DNA from: Chara braunii
Taxonomy: Eukaryota > Streptophyta > Charophyceae > Charales > Characeae
Assembly: GCA_003427395.1 (NCBI GenBank)
Contig: BFEA01000442.1
Span: forward strand, 811,673 to 834,922
Length of the DNA: 23,250 bases
Direction: 5' to 3'
Position numbers and translations under genes: made by a program. Every line of letters begins with the position of its first letter. The stretch's first letter is position 1. Below the pieces are notes generated by a model. It saw only the letters and a list, made by a program, of their open reading frames with translations, made no database searches and was not told the DNA's origin. Positions 6,925-17,010 of the stretch are shown in pieces.

Positions 6925-9900
6925 GATGTTCGGAGGTCCTCATGACCTCAATCCAAAATGATCATAGAATATGATAAGATGACAAATAATTGTTGACCCA
7001 AATATTTCCATAGAACAATTGCCCTGGCCCCAGGGCCCCAACAACGAGGGAATATGTGAAGAAAAAACACGTTTCACCGTGCGAAACAGGGAAAAACCTC
7101 CAAGTTTGATACTCACAGCTTGTCGCTCACCCGTCCAAGAACGTGCCCCTCAGCTCGACGTGTCCGGCAAGCGGAGAATGGAAGATCAAATTGTGATGAG
7201 TGCCCTTGGCTACTATCCATTTATAGCAAAAAGCACTCATCCAGGGACAATCCCATCAGAGAGTGCCCCCTTTCTGAGACCTATCCAGGAACCCAGGTAA
7301 GACCTTTGATCCTGAGCTGCGGATTGGGATACTGAAATGCCGCCTAAAAACTTGGCCAATAGAGTTCTTTGCCCTATGCCCCCTAATGATGTTCGGAGGT
7401 CCTGATGACCTCAATCCAAAATGATCATTGAATCTGATTAGATGACAAATAGTTGCTTACCCAAATATTTCCATTGAACAATAGCCCTGGCCCCAGGGCC
7501 CCAACACCGAGGGAATTTGTTAAGAAAAAACACGTTTCGCCGTGCGAAACAATGAAAAACATCCAAGTCTGATACTCACAGCTTGTCGCTCACCCGTCCA
7601 AGAACGTGCCCCTCAGTTCGACGTGTGCGGCAAGCGGAGAATGGAAGGTCAAAGCGTGATGAGTGCCCTTGGCTACTATCCATTTATAGGAAAGAGCACT
7701 CATCCGGGGACAATCCTATCAGAGTGTGCCCCCTTTTTGGGCCCTATCCAGGGACCCAAGTAAGACCTTTGATCCTAAGTTGCGCATTGGGATACTGAAA
7801 TGCCGCCTAAAACCTTGGCCAATAGAATTCTTTGCCCTACGCCCCCTAATGATGTTCGGAGGTCCTTATGACCTGAATCCAAAATGATCATAGAATCTGA
7901 TAAGATGAAAAATAATTGCTGACCCAAATATTTCCATAAAACAATTGCCCTGGTCACAGGGCCCAAACACCGAGGGAATATGTGAAGAAAAAAACACGTT
8001 TTGCCGTTCGAAACAGGGAAAAACCTCCAAGTCTGATACTCACAGCTTGTCGCTCACCTGTGCAGGAACGTGCCACTCAGCTCGACGTGTGCGGCAAGCG
8101 GAGAATGGATGATCAAAGTGTGATGAGTGCCCTTGGCTACTATCCATTTATAGCAAAGAGCACTCATCCAGGGACAATCCCATCAGAGTTGGCCCACTTT
8201 CTAGGCCCTGTCCAGGAGCCCAGGTAAGACATTTGATCCTGAGCAACGGATTGGGATACTTATATGCCGCCTAGAAACTTTGCCATGAGAATTCTTTGCC
8301 CTACGCCCCCTAATGATGTTCAAAGGTCCTTATGACCTTAATCCAAAATGATCATACAATCAGATAAGATGACAAATAATTGCCGACCCAAATATTTCCA
8401 TAGAACAATTGCCCTAGCCCCAGGGCCCCAACACCGAGGGAATATGTGAAGAAAAAACACGTTTCGCCGTGCGAAACAGGGAAAAACCTCCAAGTCTGAT
8501 ACTCACAGCTTGTCGCTCACCCATCCAAGAACGTGCCCCTCAGCTCGACGTGTGCGGCAAGCGGAGAATGGAAGATCAAAGCGTGATGAGTGCCCTTGGC
8601 TACTATCCATTTATACCAAAGAGCAGTGATCAAGGGACAACCGCATCAGAGTGTGCCCCCTTTCTGGGCCCTATCCAAGAATCCAGGTAAGACCTTTGAT
8701 CCTGAGCTGCGGATTGGGATACTGAAATGCCGCCTAAAAACTTGGCCAATAGAATTATTTGCCCTACGCCCCCTAATGATGTTCGGAGGTCCTTATGACC
8801 TCAATCCAAAATGATCATAGAATCTGATAAGATGACAAATAATTGCTTACCCAAATATTTCCATAGAGCAATTGCCCTGACCACAGGGCCCAAACACCGA
8901 GGGAATATGTGAAGAAAAAACACGTTTCGCCGTGCGAAACAGGGAAAAACTTCCAAGTACGATACTCACAGCTTGTCGCTCACCCGTGCAGGAACGTGCC
9001 ACTCAGCTTGACGTGTGCGGCAAGCGGAGAATGGAAGATCAAAGTGTGATGAGTGCCCTTGGCTACTATCCATTTAGAGCAAAGAGCACTCATCCAGGGA
9101 CAATCCCTTCAGAGTTGACTTCCTTTCTGGGCCCTATCCAGGAGCCCTGGTAAGACCTTTGATCCTGAGCAACAGACAGGGATACTTAAATGCCGCCTAA
9201 AAACTTGGACATGAGAATTTTTTGCCTTTCGCCCCCTAATGATGTTCGGAGGTCCTTATGACCTCAATCCAAAATGATCATAGAATATAATAAGATGACA
9301 AATAATTGCTGACCCAAATATTTCCATAGAACAATTGTCGTGGCCCCAGGACCCCAACACCGAGGGAATATGTGAAGAAAAAACACGTTTCGCCGTGCGA
9401 AACATGGAAAAACCTCCAAGTCAGATATTCACAGCTTGTCGCTCACCCGTGCAGGAACGTGCCCCTCAGTTCGACGTGTGCGGCAAGCGGAGAATGGAAG
9501 ATCAAAGCGTGATGAGTGCCCTTGGCTACATCCCATTTATAGCAAAGAGCACTCATCCAGGGACAATCCCATCAGAGTATGACCCCTTTCTGGGCCCTAT
9601 CCAGGAACCCAGGTAAGACCTTTGATCCTCAGCTGCGGATTGGGATAATGAAATAACGCCTAAAAACTTGGCCAATAGAATTCTTTGCCCTACGCCCCCT
9701 AATGATGTTCGAAGGTCCTTTTGACCTCAATCCAAAATGATCATAGAATCTGATAAGATGACAAATAATTGCTGACCCAAATATTTCCATAGAACAATTG
9801 CCCTGGCCACAGGGCCCCAACACTCAGGGAATATGTGAAGAAAAAACACGTTTCGCTGTGCGAAACAGGGAAAAACCTCCAAGTCCGATACTCACAGCTT

Positions 9901-9975
9901 GTCGCTCACCCGTGCAGGAACGTGCCACTCAGCTTGACGTGTGCGGCAAGCGGAGAATGGAAGATCAAAGCGTGA
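6925..9975 (+). repeat. 463-bp tandem satellite, about 6.6 copies
   Basis: Monomer starts, taken at GTTCGGAGG or its variants, fall at 6928, 7391, 7854, 8318, 8781, 9244 and 9707, so the period is 463-464 bp. The last copy stops at about 9975 after CAAAGCGTGA. Monomers differ by scattered substitutions and very few indels. From the third copy on, two variants alternate: one has GAGCTGCGG plus TTGGCCAATAG, the other has GAGCAAC plus CATGAGAATT and CACAGGGCCCAAAC upstream. An eighth, shorter copy lies at 19612. Each monomer contains an exon-like cassette. I do not recognise the family. Confidence 0.95.
7137..7300 (+). other. Exon-like cassette within satellite monomer (recurs in each copy)
   Basis: In each full monomer a stretch of about 160 bp is preceded by CTCACAGCTTGTCGCTCACC-x-GTGCAG|GA or the variant TCCAAG|AA. 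It is followed by CCCAG|GTAAGA, a strong plant 5' splice site. The frame across it (ERAPQLDVCGKRRMEDQSVM and on to PFLGPIQEP) stays open in all copies, and GTAAGA is kept in all six complete monomers and the detached copy. Equivalent cassettes lie at about 7600, 8063, 8525, 8988, 9452 and 19690; the one at about 9915 lacks its 3' part. The peptide matches no family I know. A second frame is also open, which argues for recent amplification rather than selection. Confidence 0.4.
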
Positions 9976-10187
9976 GGAGGAAAAATAACAAACATGCATC
10001 ATACGTCATAGAGCACTTGACATTGATAATATGAGAAGACCAGAAACCAGACTCTGCAAGAACATGACGAGAGAAACGAGACTGAAGAGTAGTACACAGA
10101 ATATGCAGGGAGCAGTCATTGGAGGGCTGCAGTCACTAATAAATAATAATGTCGTAATACATCAATAGTGACTGAAAAGAGAGAGTC
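9976..10187. other. Unique stretch after satellite, no gene recognised
   Basis: It is A-rich, with TAATAAATAATAATG at about 10137-10151. It lies just 3' of the minus-strand coding remnant and may be that element's 3' untranslated part. The satellite is cut abruptly at its left edge. Confidence 0.4.
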
Positions 10188-10650
10188 TCAATCAATGATA
10201 ATAAGCGGTACCCCCTCGTGAGTGAGTGCTGCCGTCTGGGACTCCTCGTCATTAAGAACTCGTGTGGCTATAGACTCTGGAACCACATAGCTGATCTCGA
10301 GAGGCGCTGCTGGATCAATCTTGCAGATATAGGCCATGCATCTGGCCATCTCCTCGTCTGCGATGCTCCTGAGATAAAGCTCCTCCACAAGGATGATATC
10401 GCCAGAAGCTCCAATAAATATCTCAATACGTCCTCTCCCACCAGAGTAAATGTAGGAAACCTCGAAAAAACGATCTCCGTAAAGGGGCTTTCGATAAGCC
10501 TGCATAGCAAAGTCCGTCCCGACCAATGACTATAGCCATATCCAAGGTATGGGACCGGACCCTCGCCTCTTGGGGGACCAATAACTGTCTCAGACCCAGG
10601 GTCGTCTGACATGTAGGAGTCAATCACCCTCAAGAAGATACCGTGCAAGA
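10188..10650 (-). pseudogene. Decayed minus-strand coding remnant, downstream part
   Basis: A frame at 10648-10520 (IDSYMSDDPGSETVIG, then PYLGYGYSHWSG) appears to continue, after a +1 or -1 shift near 10520, into the frame ending at 10188 (QAYRKPLYGDRFFEVSYIYS, RIEIFIGASGDIILVEELYL). In the second frame a TAG comes just before the apparent TTG start. Composition looks protein-like (aromatic and acidic mix, no low complexity) for about 150 residues. I do not recognise a domain. It may be the end of a retroelement or gene whose upstream part lies at 10730-11386. Confidence 0.4.
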
Positions 10651-11386
10651 AGATGTGCGATCCTCCTCAATGTCGCCCTCCGACATCTCCACTCGCTGAT
10701 CTCCAGCGCTCCTGTCGCTGTCCACTAACTCAACTTCTGTGAGTGTCCCAGTCGAAATAATCGCCAAGATCAAGGTCACTCACAGAACAGGCCTCCAAAT
10801 CCGACTCATCTGTCTTTGATTTCGGGACACATGTAGTGATTGGGATTCCGGATCTGGTTATCTCTCTGTGGATCCGGTCGTCCTTCCGCCTCTTCTCCTT
10901 GCTGCGGGGCTCACTAAGGGGCTTGGGGTTGCATCCGTCAAAATNGAAGAGCACACCCCCANGAGNTGAAGGTACGCGAGGGAACACCACGTGCAGCCAN
11001 TTGTCCCTCCAATAGCTCTCCCTNCGAAATATGTAATCCNCAATCCTGTCGTATGTGGTGCCCTTCACTCCCGTCTCNGCCCCCTTCANCGANTAGGTGA
11101 TCACGANCNTGTGTCTCNAGGTCGAGGACTCATTAGCCCTGATAGTGAAACTCTGATGTCCCGCATGTCTGTAACAGAACCTCTCAATCAATCTACCCCA
11201 CTTAGGGGTAGTCTCACAACGTCGGGTCAGCTTGGATGGAAGACGCACTCTCTCACTAATGCAAATACTCCCTCCAAGCCCTGGTCGGATAACAATCAAC
11301 AACTCAAAGTGTAGGCCTGTCTGAATGGCCTGACTGCAACTCGATGTGGGGCCCGCCTGAATGGGCCCGGTTGAACAACCACTCAA
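10651..11386 (-). pseudogene. Decayed minus-strand coding remnant, upstream part
   Basis: An open frame of 218 codons (11386-10730) contains the block DYIF-RESYWRD-WLHVVFPR, then a basic SKEKRRKDDRIHRE stretch and an acidic end SDLDLGDYFDWD. Past the stop, another frame stays open with an acidic run (LTEVELVDSDRSAGDQRVEM), so the real product probably continued through a frameshift near 10735. The W-x6-F-rich block faintly recalls gag-like domains of plant gypsy elements, but no RT, integrase or protease motif is visible. Twelve N bases at 10945-11118 limit any reading. Function unknown. Confidence 0.4.
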
Positions 11387-11880
11387 TATAAAGCCCGCCT
11401 GAGTGGGCCTGGCCGATCAGCAGCTAGCTTTGAAGAAAGGGCCCGCCTGAAGGGGCCCGGCTGAAAAACTGCAACGATCTCGAGAAGTGGGCCCGCCTGA
11501 AGGGGCCCGACTGAATCAGCAACTCAATCTCAAGTAGGCCCGCCTGAAGGGCTCGGCTGAACAACAACTGATCTCAAGTAGGCCCGCCTAAAGGGCCTGG
11601 CTGAACAACAACTGATCTCAAGTAGGCCCGCCTCAAGGGCCTGGCTGAACAGCAACTGATCTCAAGTAGGCCCGCCTGAAGGGCCTGGCTGAACAACAAT
11701 TGATCTCAAGTAGGCCCGCCTGAAGGGCCTGGATGAACAACAACTGATCTCAAGTAGGCCCGCCTGAAGGGCCCGGTTGAACAGCAAGTGATCTCAAGTA
11801 GGCCCACCTGAAGGGCCTGGTTGAACAACAACTGATCTCATGTAGGCCCGCCTGAATGGCCCGACTGAACAGTAACTGAT
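11307..11880. repeat. 44-50 bp minisatellite (GGCCCGCCTGAAGGGCC core)
   Basis: About 12 copies of AAGTAGGCCCGCCTGAAGGG, then CCTGGCTGAACAACAACTGATCTC. The right-hand copies are a regular 44 bp; the left ones are 46-50 bp and more diverged. GGCCCGCCTGAAGGGCC is an imperfect dyad. It overlaps the 5' end of the minus-strand open frame at 11386. Confidence 0.9.
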
Positions 11881-12060
11881 CAATAAAATATCTCATGCAC
11901 AGGGACCAGTCGTAAGTGCTGAATGTACTGGGGCTAGACTGAGCCAGATCATCTGTGCAGGGACTGAACCGCCAATGCTCCCTGTGCGAGGGAAAATATC
12001 ATGTGCATGAGGTGTTGCTGATCAGCGAAGGAATAAATCAACGGGTGCGTGGAGACAAAT
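11881..12060. other. Unique spacer between minisatellites
   Basis: Non-repetitive apart from CAGGGAC (CAGGGACCAGTCG and CAGGGACTGAACCG) occurring twice. No gene was recognised. Confidence 0.4.
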
Positions 12061-13310
12061 CATCTCATAATAATCATAGGCTCAAGCACACACGGGCGCG
12101 CACTCAAATGACAATACCCAGCCAGGGCTCACATAGGCGCATACTTCACATGACAATATCCAGCGCAAGGGCACATGGGCGCGCACTCAAACGACAGCAT
12201 CTAGCCTGGACACACATATATCCAGTGCAAGTGCACATGGGTGCGCACTCAAATAACTATGTCCAGCCTGGGCGTACACGGGCGCACGCTCTAACGATTA
12301 TGTCGAGCCTGGGAGCGCATGGGCGCTCACTCTAGCTGCTATGCCGAGCTAGGGCGCGCATGGGCGCGCACTCTAACTGCAATATCAAGCTTGGGCGTGC
12401 ATGGGCGCGCACTCTAACTGCAATATCAAGCTTGGGTGCGCATGGGCACGCACTCTCAAGCTTGGGCGCACATGGGCGCGCACTCTAACAACCATATCAA
12501 GCTGGGGCGCGCGTGGGCGCGCACTTTGACTGCAATACCAAGCTTGGGCGCGCATGGGCGCGCACTCTAACTGTAATACCAAGCTTGGGCGCGCATGGGC
12601 GCGCACTCTAACTGAAATACCAAGCTTGGGTGCGCATGGGCGCGCACTCTAACTGCAATACCAAGCTTGGGCGTGCATGGGCGCGCACTCTAACTGCAAT
12701 ACCAAGCTTGGGCGCGCATGGGTGCGCACTCTAACTGCAATACCAAGCTTGGGTGCACATGGGCGCGCACTCGAACTGCAATACCAAGCTTGGGCGCACA
12801 CTCAAATAGAAATATCGGGTTTGGGCGCGCACGGGCGCGCACTAAAATATAATATCTGGTCTGGACACGAGCGGGCGCGCACTTTAAAATAATATCTGGT
12901 ATGGGCGCGCGCGGGCGTGCACTTAAAAATAATATCTGGTCTGGGCGCGCGCGGGCGTGCACTTAAAAATAATATATGATCTGGGCGCGCGCGGACACAC
13001 ACTTAAATAATAATATATGATCTGAGCGCGCACTGACGCACACTTTAATAATAATATCTGACCTGGGTGCGCACAGGCGCACACTTAAATAATAAATCTG
13101 ATCTAGGCGCGCACTGGCGCACACTTAAATAATAATATCTGATCTGGGCTCGCACTGGCGCACACTTAAATAATAATATCTGACATGGGTGTGCACTGGC
13201 GCACACTTAAATAATAAATTTGATCTGGGCGCGCACTGGCGCACTCTTAAATAATAATATCTGACCTGGGTGCGCACTGACGCACACTTAAATAATAACA
13301 AGCTTGCGTG
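12061..13310. repeat. 41-bp minisatellite with GCGCGC/GCGCAC dyads, about 30 copies
   Basis: From 12061 to about 12810 the monomer is GGGCGCGCATGGGCGCGCAC then TCTAACTGCAATACCAAGCTT (41 bp; AGCTTG at 12541, 12582, 12623). From about 12810 to 13310 a related 40-41 bp monomer takes over, with TAATATCTG-TCTGGGCGCGC and ACTGGCGCACACTTAAATAA. The shared period and GCGCGC/GCGCAC core show one family changing along the array. CpG density is very high. The open frames inside are artefacts of periodicity. Confidence 0.95.
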
Positions 13311-13476
13311 CGCATCTTAACAGCAATATCCCAAGAGAAAAAGGGTGCTGCCCAACATTGCTAAGTTCAAGCGGAGACTGACCATTATTACCGTTCCGAG
13401 CATGAGCATAGTCCGGCCAGACAATCCACAGTACGGCGTTGCCGCAATCTACCACATTGGGTGGGAACAACAGTCT

Positions 13477-13645
13477 ACCGCGTCACAGTCCACTGTTTAC
13501 TATAGTCCACCATTACCGCATTGAGTGGGAACGTTGAACACAGTCCACAGTTTACCGCATCACAGTCCACTGTTTACTATAGTCCAGCGTTAGCGCATTG
13601 AGTGGGAACGCTGAACACAGTCCACAGTTTACTGCAGTGCAGCGT
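13477..13645. repeat. 77-bp tandem repeat, about 2.2 copies
   Basis: ACCGCGTCACAGTCCACTGT, followed by TTACTATAGTCCA and ATTGAGTGGGAACG, is repeated with starts at 13477, 13554 and a partial at 13631, so the period is exactly 77 bp. Confidence 0.9.
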
Positions 13646-13736
13646 CACAACCCTCTCAAAATAACTCTCACTGTGCCCGACACCACTTGGCCCTCACTTA
13701 GGGCCGATGTCGGTCACATAATAAATAACTTTTGCT

Positions 13737-13920
13737 GCGACTAGCATTTGAGGGCTCCACTCAGCCTTCACTCAGGACCAGAGAACCGCCGCACAAAGCT
13801 CGTGTGACCAGCCAAGCAAATAGCTGGTCACAAAATGATGAAAATAGTTGTTGTTGTGACTAGCATTTTAGGGTTCCACTCAACCTTCACTTAGGGCCAG
13901 AGAACCGCCGCACAAAGCTC
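13737..13920. repeat. 119-bp direct repeat, two partial copies
   Basis: A 65-bp block (GACTAGCATTT-AGGG-TCC to AGAACCGCCGCACAAAGCTC) occurs at 13737-13801 and 13856-13920. Between the blocks lies GACCAGCCAAGCAAATAGCTGGTC, which contains an inverted repeat. Confidence 0.85.
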
Positions 13921-14059
13921 AGAAATGGCAAGTGCTCACTCGGTGCAAGGTTCAGAATAGCACACAAAGTTCGAAAAATGGTCCTTAATCGTGGTGCGCA
14001 CTTTGCTCACAGCACGAAGTTAAGAAAAATGACTCTCAATCAAGGTGCGCACCCTGCGC

Positions 14060-14278
14060 ACAGTTGAGAATAACACAGTTTAGAAAATGGCCCTTGTGAT
14101 TACCACAGTTCAGAAATTGGCCCTTGCGAATAGCACTGTTCTGAAATTGACCCTTGCGAATAGCACTGTTCCGAAATTGGCCCTTGCGAATAGCACCGTT
14201 CTGAAAATGGCTTCTGTAAAAAGCACTTTTCAGGAATTGGCCCTTGTGAATAACACTGTTCTGAATGACCCTTAAGAG
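14060..14278. repeat. 30-bp minisatellite, about 7 copies
   Basis: The unit is TAGCACTGTTCTGAAATTGG plus CCCTTGCGAA. Starts fall at 14131, 14161, 14191, 14221 and 14251, with diverged copies on the left. A period divisible by three keeps frames open on both strands, giving ten-residue repeat peptides such as NSTVLKLTLA. I treat this as a by-product, not a gene. Confidence 0.9.
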
Positions 14279-14700
14279 TGGTGCGCACTGGCGCACACTT
14301 GCAAACAGCAAAAGGACTCAAATATGACTTTCAAGAGTGGTGCGCACTGGTGCACAATTGCAGATGGTTTTCAAGAGTGGTGCGCGCTGGCGCACTGTTG
14401 CAGATGGCTTTCAAGAGTGGTGCGCACTGACGCACAGTTGCAGATGGTTTTCAAGAGTGGTGCTCACTGACACACAGTTGCAAAATGACGAAAAGACTTA
14501 GATATGACTCTCATGAGCGGTGCGCACAAACGCACAGTCACAAACAGCAAAAGGATTCTGATATGGTTCTCAAGAGCGGTGCGCACTGGCGCACAGTTGC
14601 AATATGGCTCTCATGAGCGGTGCGCACAGGCGCACAGTTGCAAACAGCGAAAAGACTCAGATATGGTTCTCAAGAGCGGTGCGCACTGGCACACAGCCGC
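14279..14700. repeat. 40-bp and 60-bp minisatellite with GTGCGCACTGGCGCAC dyad
   Basis: GGTGCGCACTGGCGCACAGT then TGCAGATGGCTTTCAAGAGT repeats every 40 bp at 14341, 14381 and 14421. Longer units insert AAACAGCAAAAGGACTCAGA. The dyad GTGCGCACTGGCGCAC is the same as in the array at 12810-13310. Confidence 0.9.
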
Positions 14701-14712
14701 AAACACTGGGTA

Positions 14713-15055
14713 CTCACATTCAGTTCGAACGCCTCTTGGCACAGTCAATCAGCGGACTATGAACCGGCATACTCGGTTCAAGTGCGTCTCGGCACAGCCA
14801 ATCAACGGACTATAAATCAGCTTACTCAGTTCAAGTGCCTCTCAGCACAACCAATCAGCGGACTATAAATCGGCTTACTCAGTTCAAGTGCCTCTCGGCA
14901 CAGCCAATCAACGGATTATAAATCGGCATACTCAGTTCAAGTGCCTCTCGGCACAGCCAATCAGCGGACTATAATTCGGCATACTCAGTTCAAGTGCCTC
15001 TCGGCACAACCAATCAGCGGACTATAAATCGCATTCTCATCAGACTATGAACACT
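14713..15055. repeat. 53-bp minisatellite with CCAAT and TATAAAT in each unit
   Basis: About six copies of TACTCAGTTCAAGTGCCTCT, then CGGCACAGCCAATCAGCGGACTATAAATCGGC. Starts at 14823, 14876 and 14929 give an exact 53-bp period. Each unit holds CCAATCA and a TATAAAT-like box about 10 bp apart, but the box is mutated in one or two copies. Confidence 0.9.
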
Positions 15056-15653
15056 TAGCTTGAGTGCCTCTTAACGCAGCTATTCAGTGGATACTGTTCG
15101 TCGACGCTTGTATCAAGGTCCACCCTCGAATACAACATGTGAACGCACAGTTCATGGCCTATTATCAGATGCAGTACTCAGACATGGTGCTCAAGGATCA
15201 GATACAGCGTACCTACTACCCATGGAGGGTGAGTAAAAAAAGAGAAACAGGAGCGGTTGGAAAGAAGAAGGAGAGAGAAGAGAAGAGAAGAGGAGAAGAG
15301 AAGAGGAGGAAAGAGAAGGGAAGAGAAAGGGAAAGTGAGGGGCAGAGGAGAGAACGGCATGGGACAGGCAACCAGGTGAATTTCAGACCCCTTCTTCCCG
15401 GCCAGTCTCGCCCCTCCCTTTCCTTACCTCTCACTTTGCTTGCCTCATGATTGACTTTCTTGTCTCCTGCTCTGGACTCCCCTCATGCGCCTACTGGATG
15501 ATCGCAGTTCTTCGACCGTGCCTTCCGCTCCTCGCCGTTCTGCCAATGTTGCAGTGCTTCCACAAAGCGATGGTTCACTCACACTGCCTGATCCGTGCCA
15601 CGTGTGTCACGCATACTGATCTCTCTCGTGTGTTGTTGGGTGACGTGGCCTCT
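15056..15653. other. Leader-like region with purine run
   Basis: This lies between the 53-bp array and the minus-strand TATA box. A purine-rich run (15238-15345, GAGAAGAGAAGAGGAGAAG type) separates two unique parts. If the TATA box is real, this would be transcribed leader on the minus strand. Open frames on both strands are short and unrecognised. Confidence 0.4.
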
Positions 15654-15661
15654 CTTTTATA
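15654..15661 (-). promoter_or_regulatory. Candidate TATA box, minus strand
   Basis: The minus strand reads CCATTATAAAAGAGAGGCCA, a consensus TATAAAAG. It is followed by an ACGT-core motif (GGCCACGTCACC). It would start transcription near 15625-15630, leftwards through the minisatellites to the coding remnants at 11386-10188. It may be the promoter of a retroelement LTR, but no LTR pair or primer binding site was seen. Confidence 0.4.
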
Positions 15662-15679
15662 ATGGAGAGGCCAAGAAGT

Positions 15680-15925
15680 CGGGGCTGCGGTCAAACTCTA
15701 GTCCGGGCCTGTGCTAAAAATAGCAGCAGTCCCGACCCCGGGATATGAACAGTCAGTCCTATTTTTAGATCGGGACTGGCGCAGGCCCAGTTCCCGTTAG
15801 ATGAACAGTCAGTCCCATGCTAAAAATAGTGTGGGGCTGGGCTATTTTTAGAAAGGGACTGGCGCAGGCCCGACTTTGGGAAACGAACAGTCAGTCCCGA
15901 GCTAAAAATAGTACATAACCCTATT
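15680..15925. repeat. Imperfect direct/inverted repeats with CTAAAAATAG
   Basis: GAACAGTCAGTCC occurs at 15747, 15803 and 15885. CTAAAAATAG and its reverse CTATTTTTAG alternate (for example 15716, 15760, 15822, 15842), with GGGACTGGCGCAGGCCC repeated. The block can fold on itself. It sits just upstream of the minus-strand TATA box, where a U3 enhancer would be expected, or it may be a separate MITE. Confidence 0.7.
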
Positions 15926-16303
15926 TTAATTATTTGGGCCTGGCTGCTCATCTATATGGCTACTTAGGGCTGTTCTTTTCCTGGCCGGGCTACGTGGTCG
16001 TGTTGGTCCGGTCCCAACCGGTCAAACTTGAATATCTCGCTGACCCTTGGTCCGTTTCAAGTGCCGTTTGGAGCGGACCCCACTAATTGATTCATTGCAG
16101 TCGCGTCGGTCCAGTCCAACGGGGACGATTAGGCCTCCAGAGGATCGTACCGTCGCGCCGCTCTTCCCTCGGCTTCGGTCCACGGGAAGTCTAACTGAAG
16201 TATTAGGGTCCATGACTACGGTACACAATTTCTGACGCAGCGTGGAAGTTGACCGCGGCGAGTCAATTTCCACTGCTGCGCCGCAACATCTTCCGACAGC
16301 TTG
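15926..16303. other. Unique stretch, no gene recognised
   Basis: GC-moderate, with open frames of about 60 codons on plus (16047-16235) and part of a longer minus frame that runs into microsatellite sequence. I recognise neither peptide and see no start context or splice pattern that would support a gene. Confidence 0.35.
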
Positions 16304-16640
<337 letters not shown>

Positions 16641-17010
16641 CCTTTTTTTTTTTCAAGTTTTTTTGTTTATTTATTTTTAAATTTTGTATCTTTATTTTTC
16701 TTAAACACCTCATACCCCTGCAAAAAAGAGAAATTCATTTCTGAAAAATACAGGTGACCTCTGGGACCATATATCTGATGATAAAAAATAACAAAAAAAA
16801 AGTCCAAATTTTCTTTATATATAAATTTTTATTTTTTTTAAAATCGATTTTAGTTTTTAATTTTTTAAAAATCCGAAACAAAGTCGGATTCCAAAAACAA
16901 AAATATGGGGTTGTAGGGCTTAAAATTCCCTACAACCCCATATATATATATATATATATTTTTTTAACCTATTATTTAATTCAGGAAAATTCTGGTAAAA
17001 TCGGGTCACT
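16641..17010. other. AT-rich stretch with strong hairpin
   Basis: Mostly T- and A-rich homopolymer sequence. ATATGGGGTTGTAGGG (16903-16918) pairs perfectly with CCCTACAACCCCATAT (16928-16943) over a 9-base loop, and (TA)n continues to about 16960. AATCCGA/TCGGATT forms a second small hairpin at 16870-16890. It could be a MITE core or a cruciform-prone site. Confidence 0.7.

Noticed and set aside
6925-9975. CRISPR array
   Set aside because: The monomers are 463 bp, contiguous and without short direct repeats separated by unique spacers. The genome is eukaryotic.
10188-11386. NAC-domain or other named host gene
   Set aside because: A few aromatic/basic residues suggested it at first sight, but the ordered NAC subdomains are not there. 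The frame is broken and contains Ns.
12385-13002. RARP/ARPN repeat peptides on the minus strand and HGRALE on the plus strand
   Set aside because: They come from the 41-bp minisatellite. A 41-bp period shifts frame each unit, and openness reflects GC-rich codons rather than selection.
14036-14321. Ten-residue repeat proteins on both strands
   Set aside because: The 30-bp period keeps every frame open; both strands look equally good, so there is no evidence for a gene.
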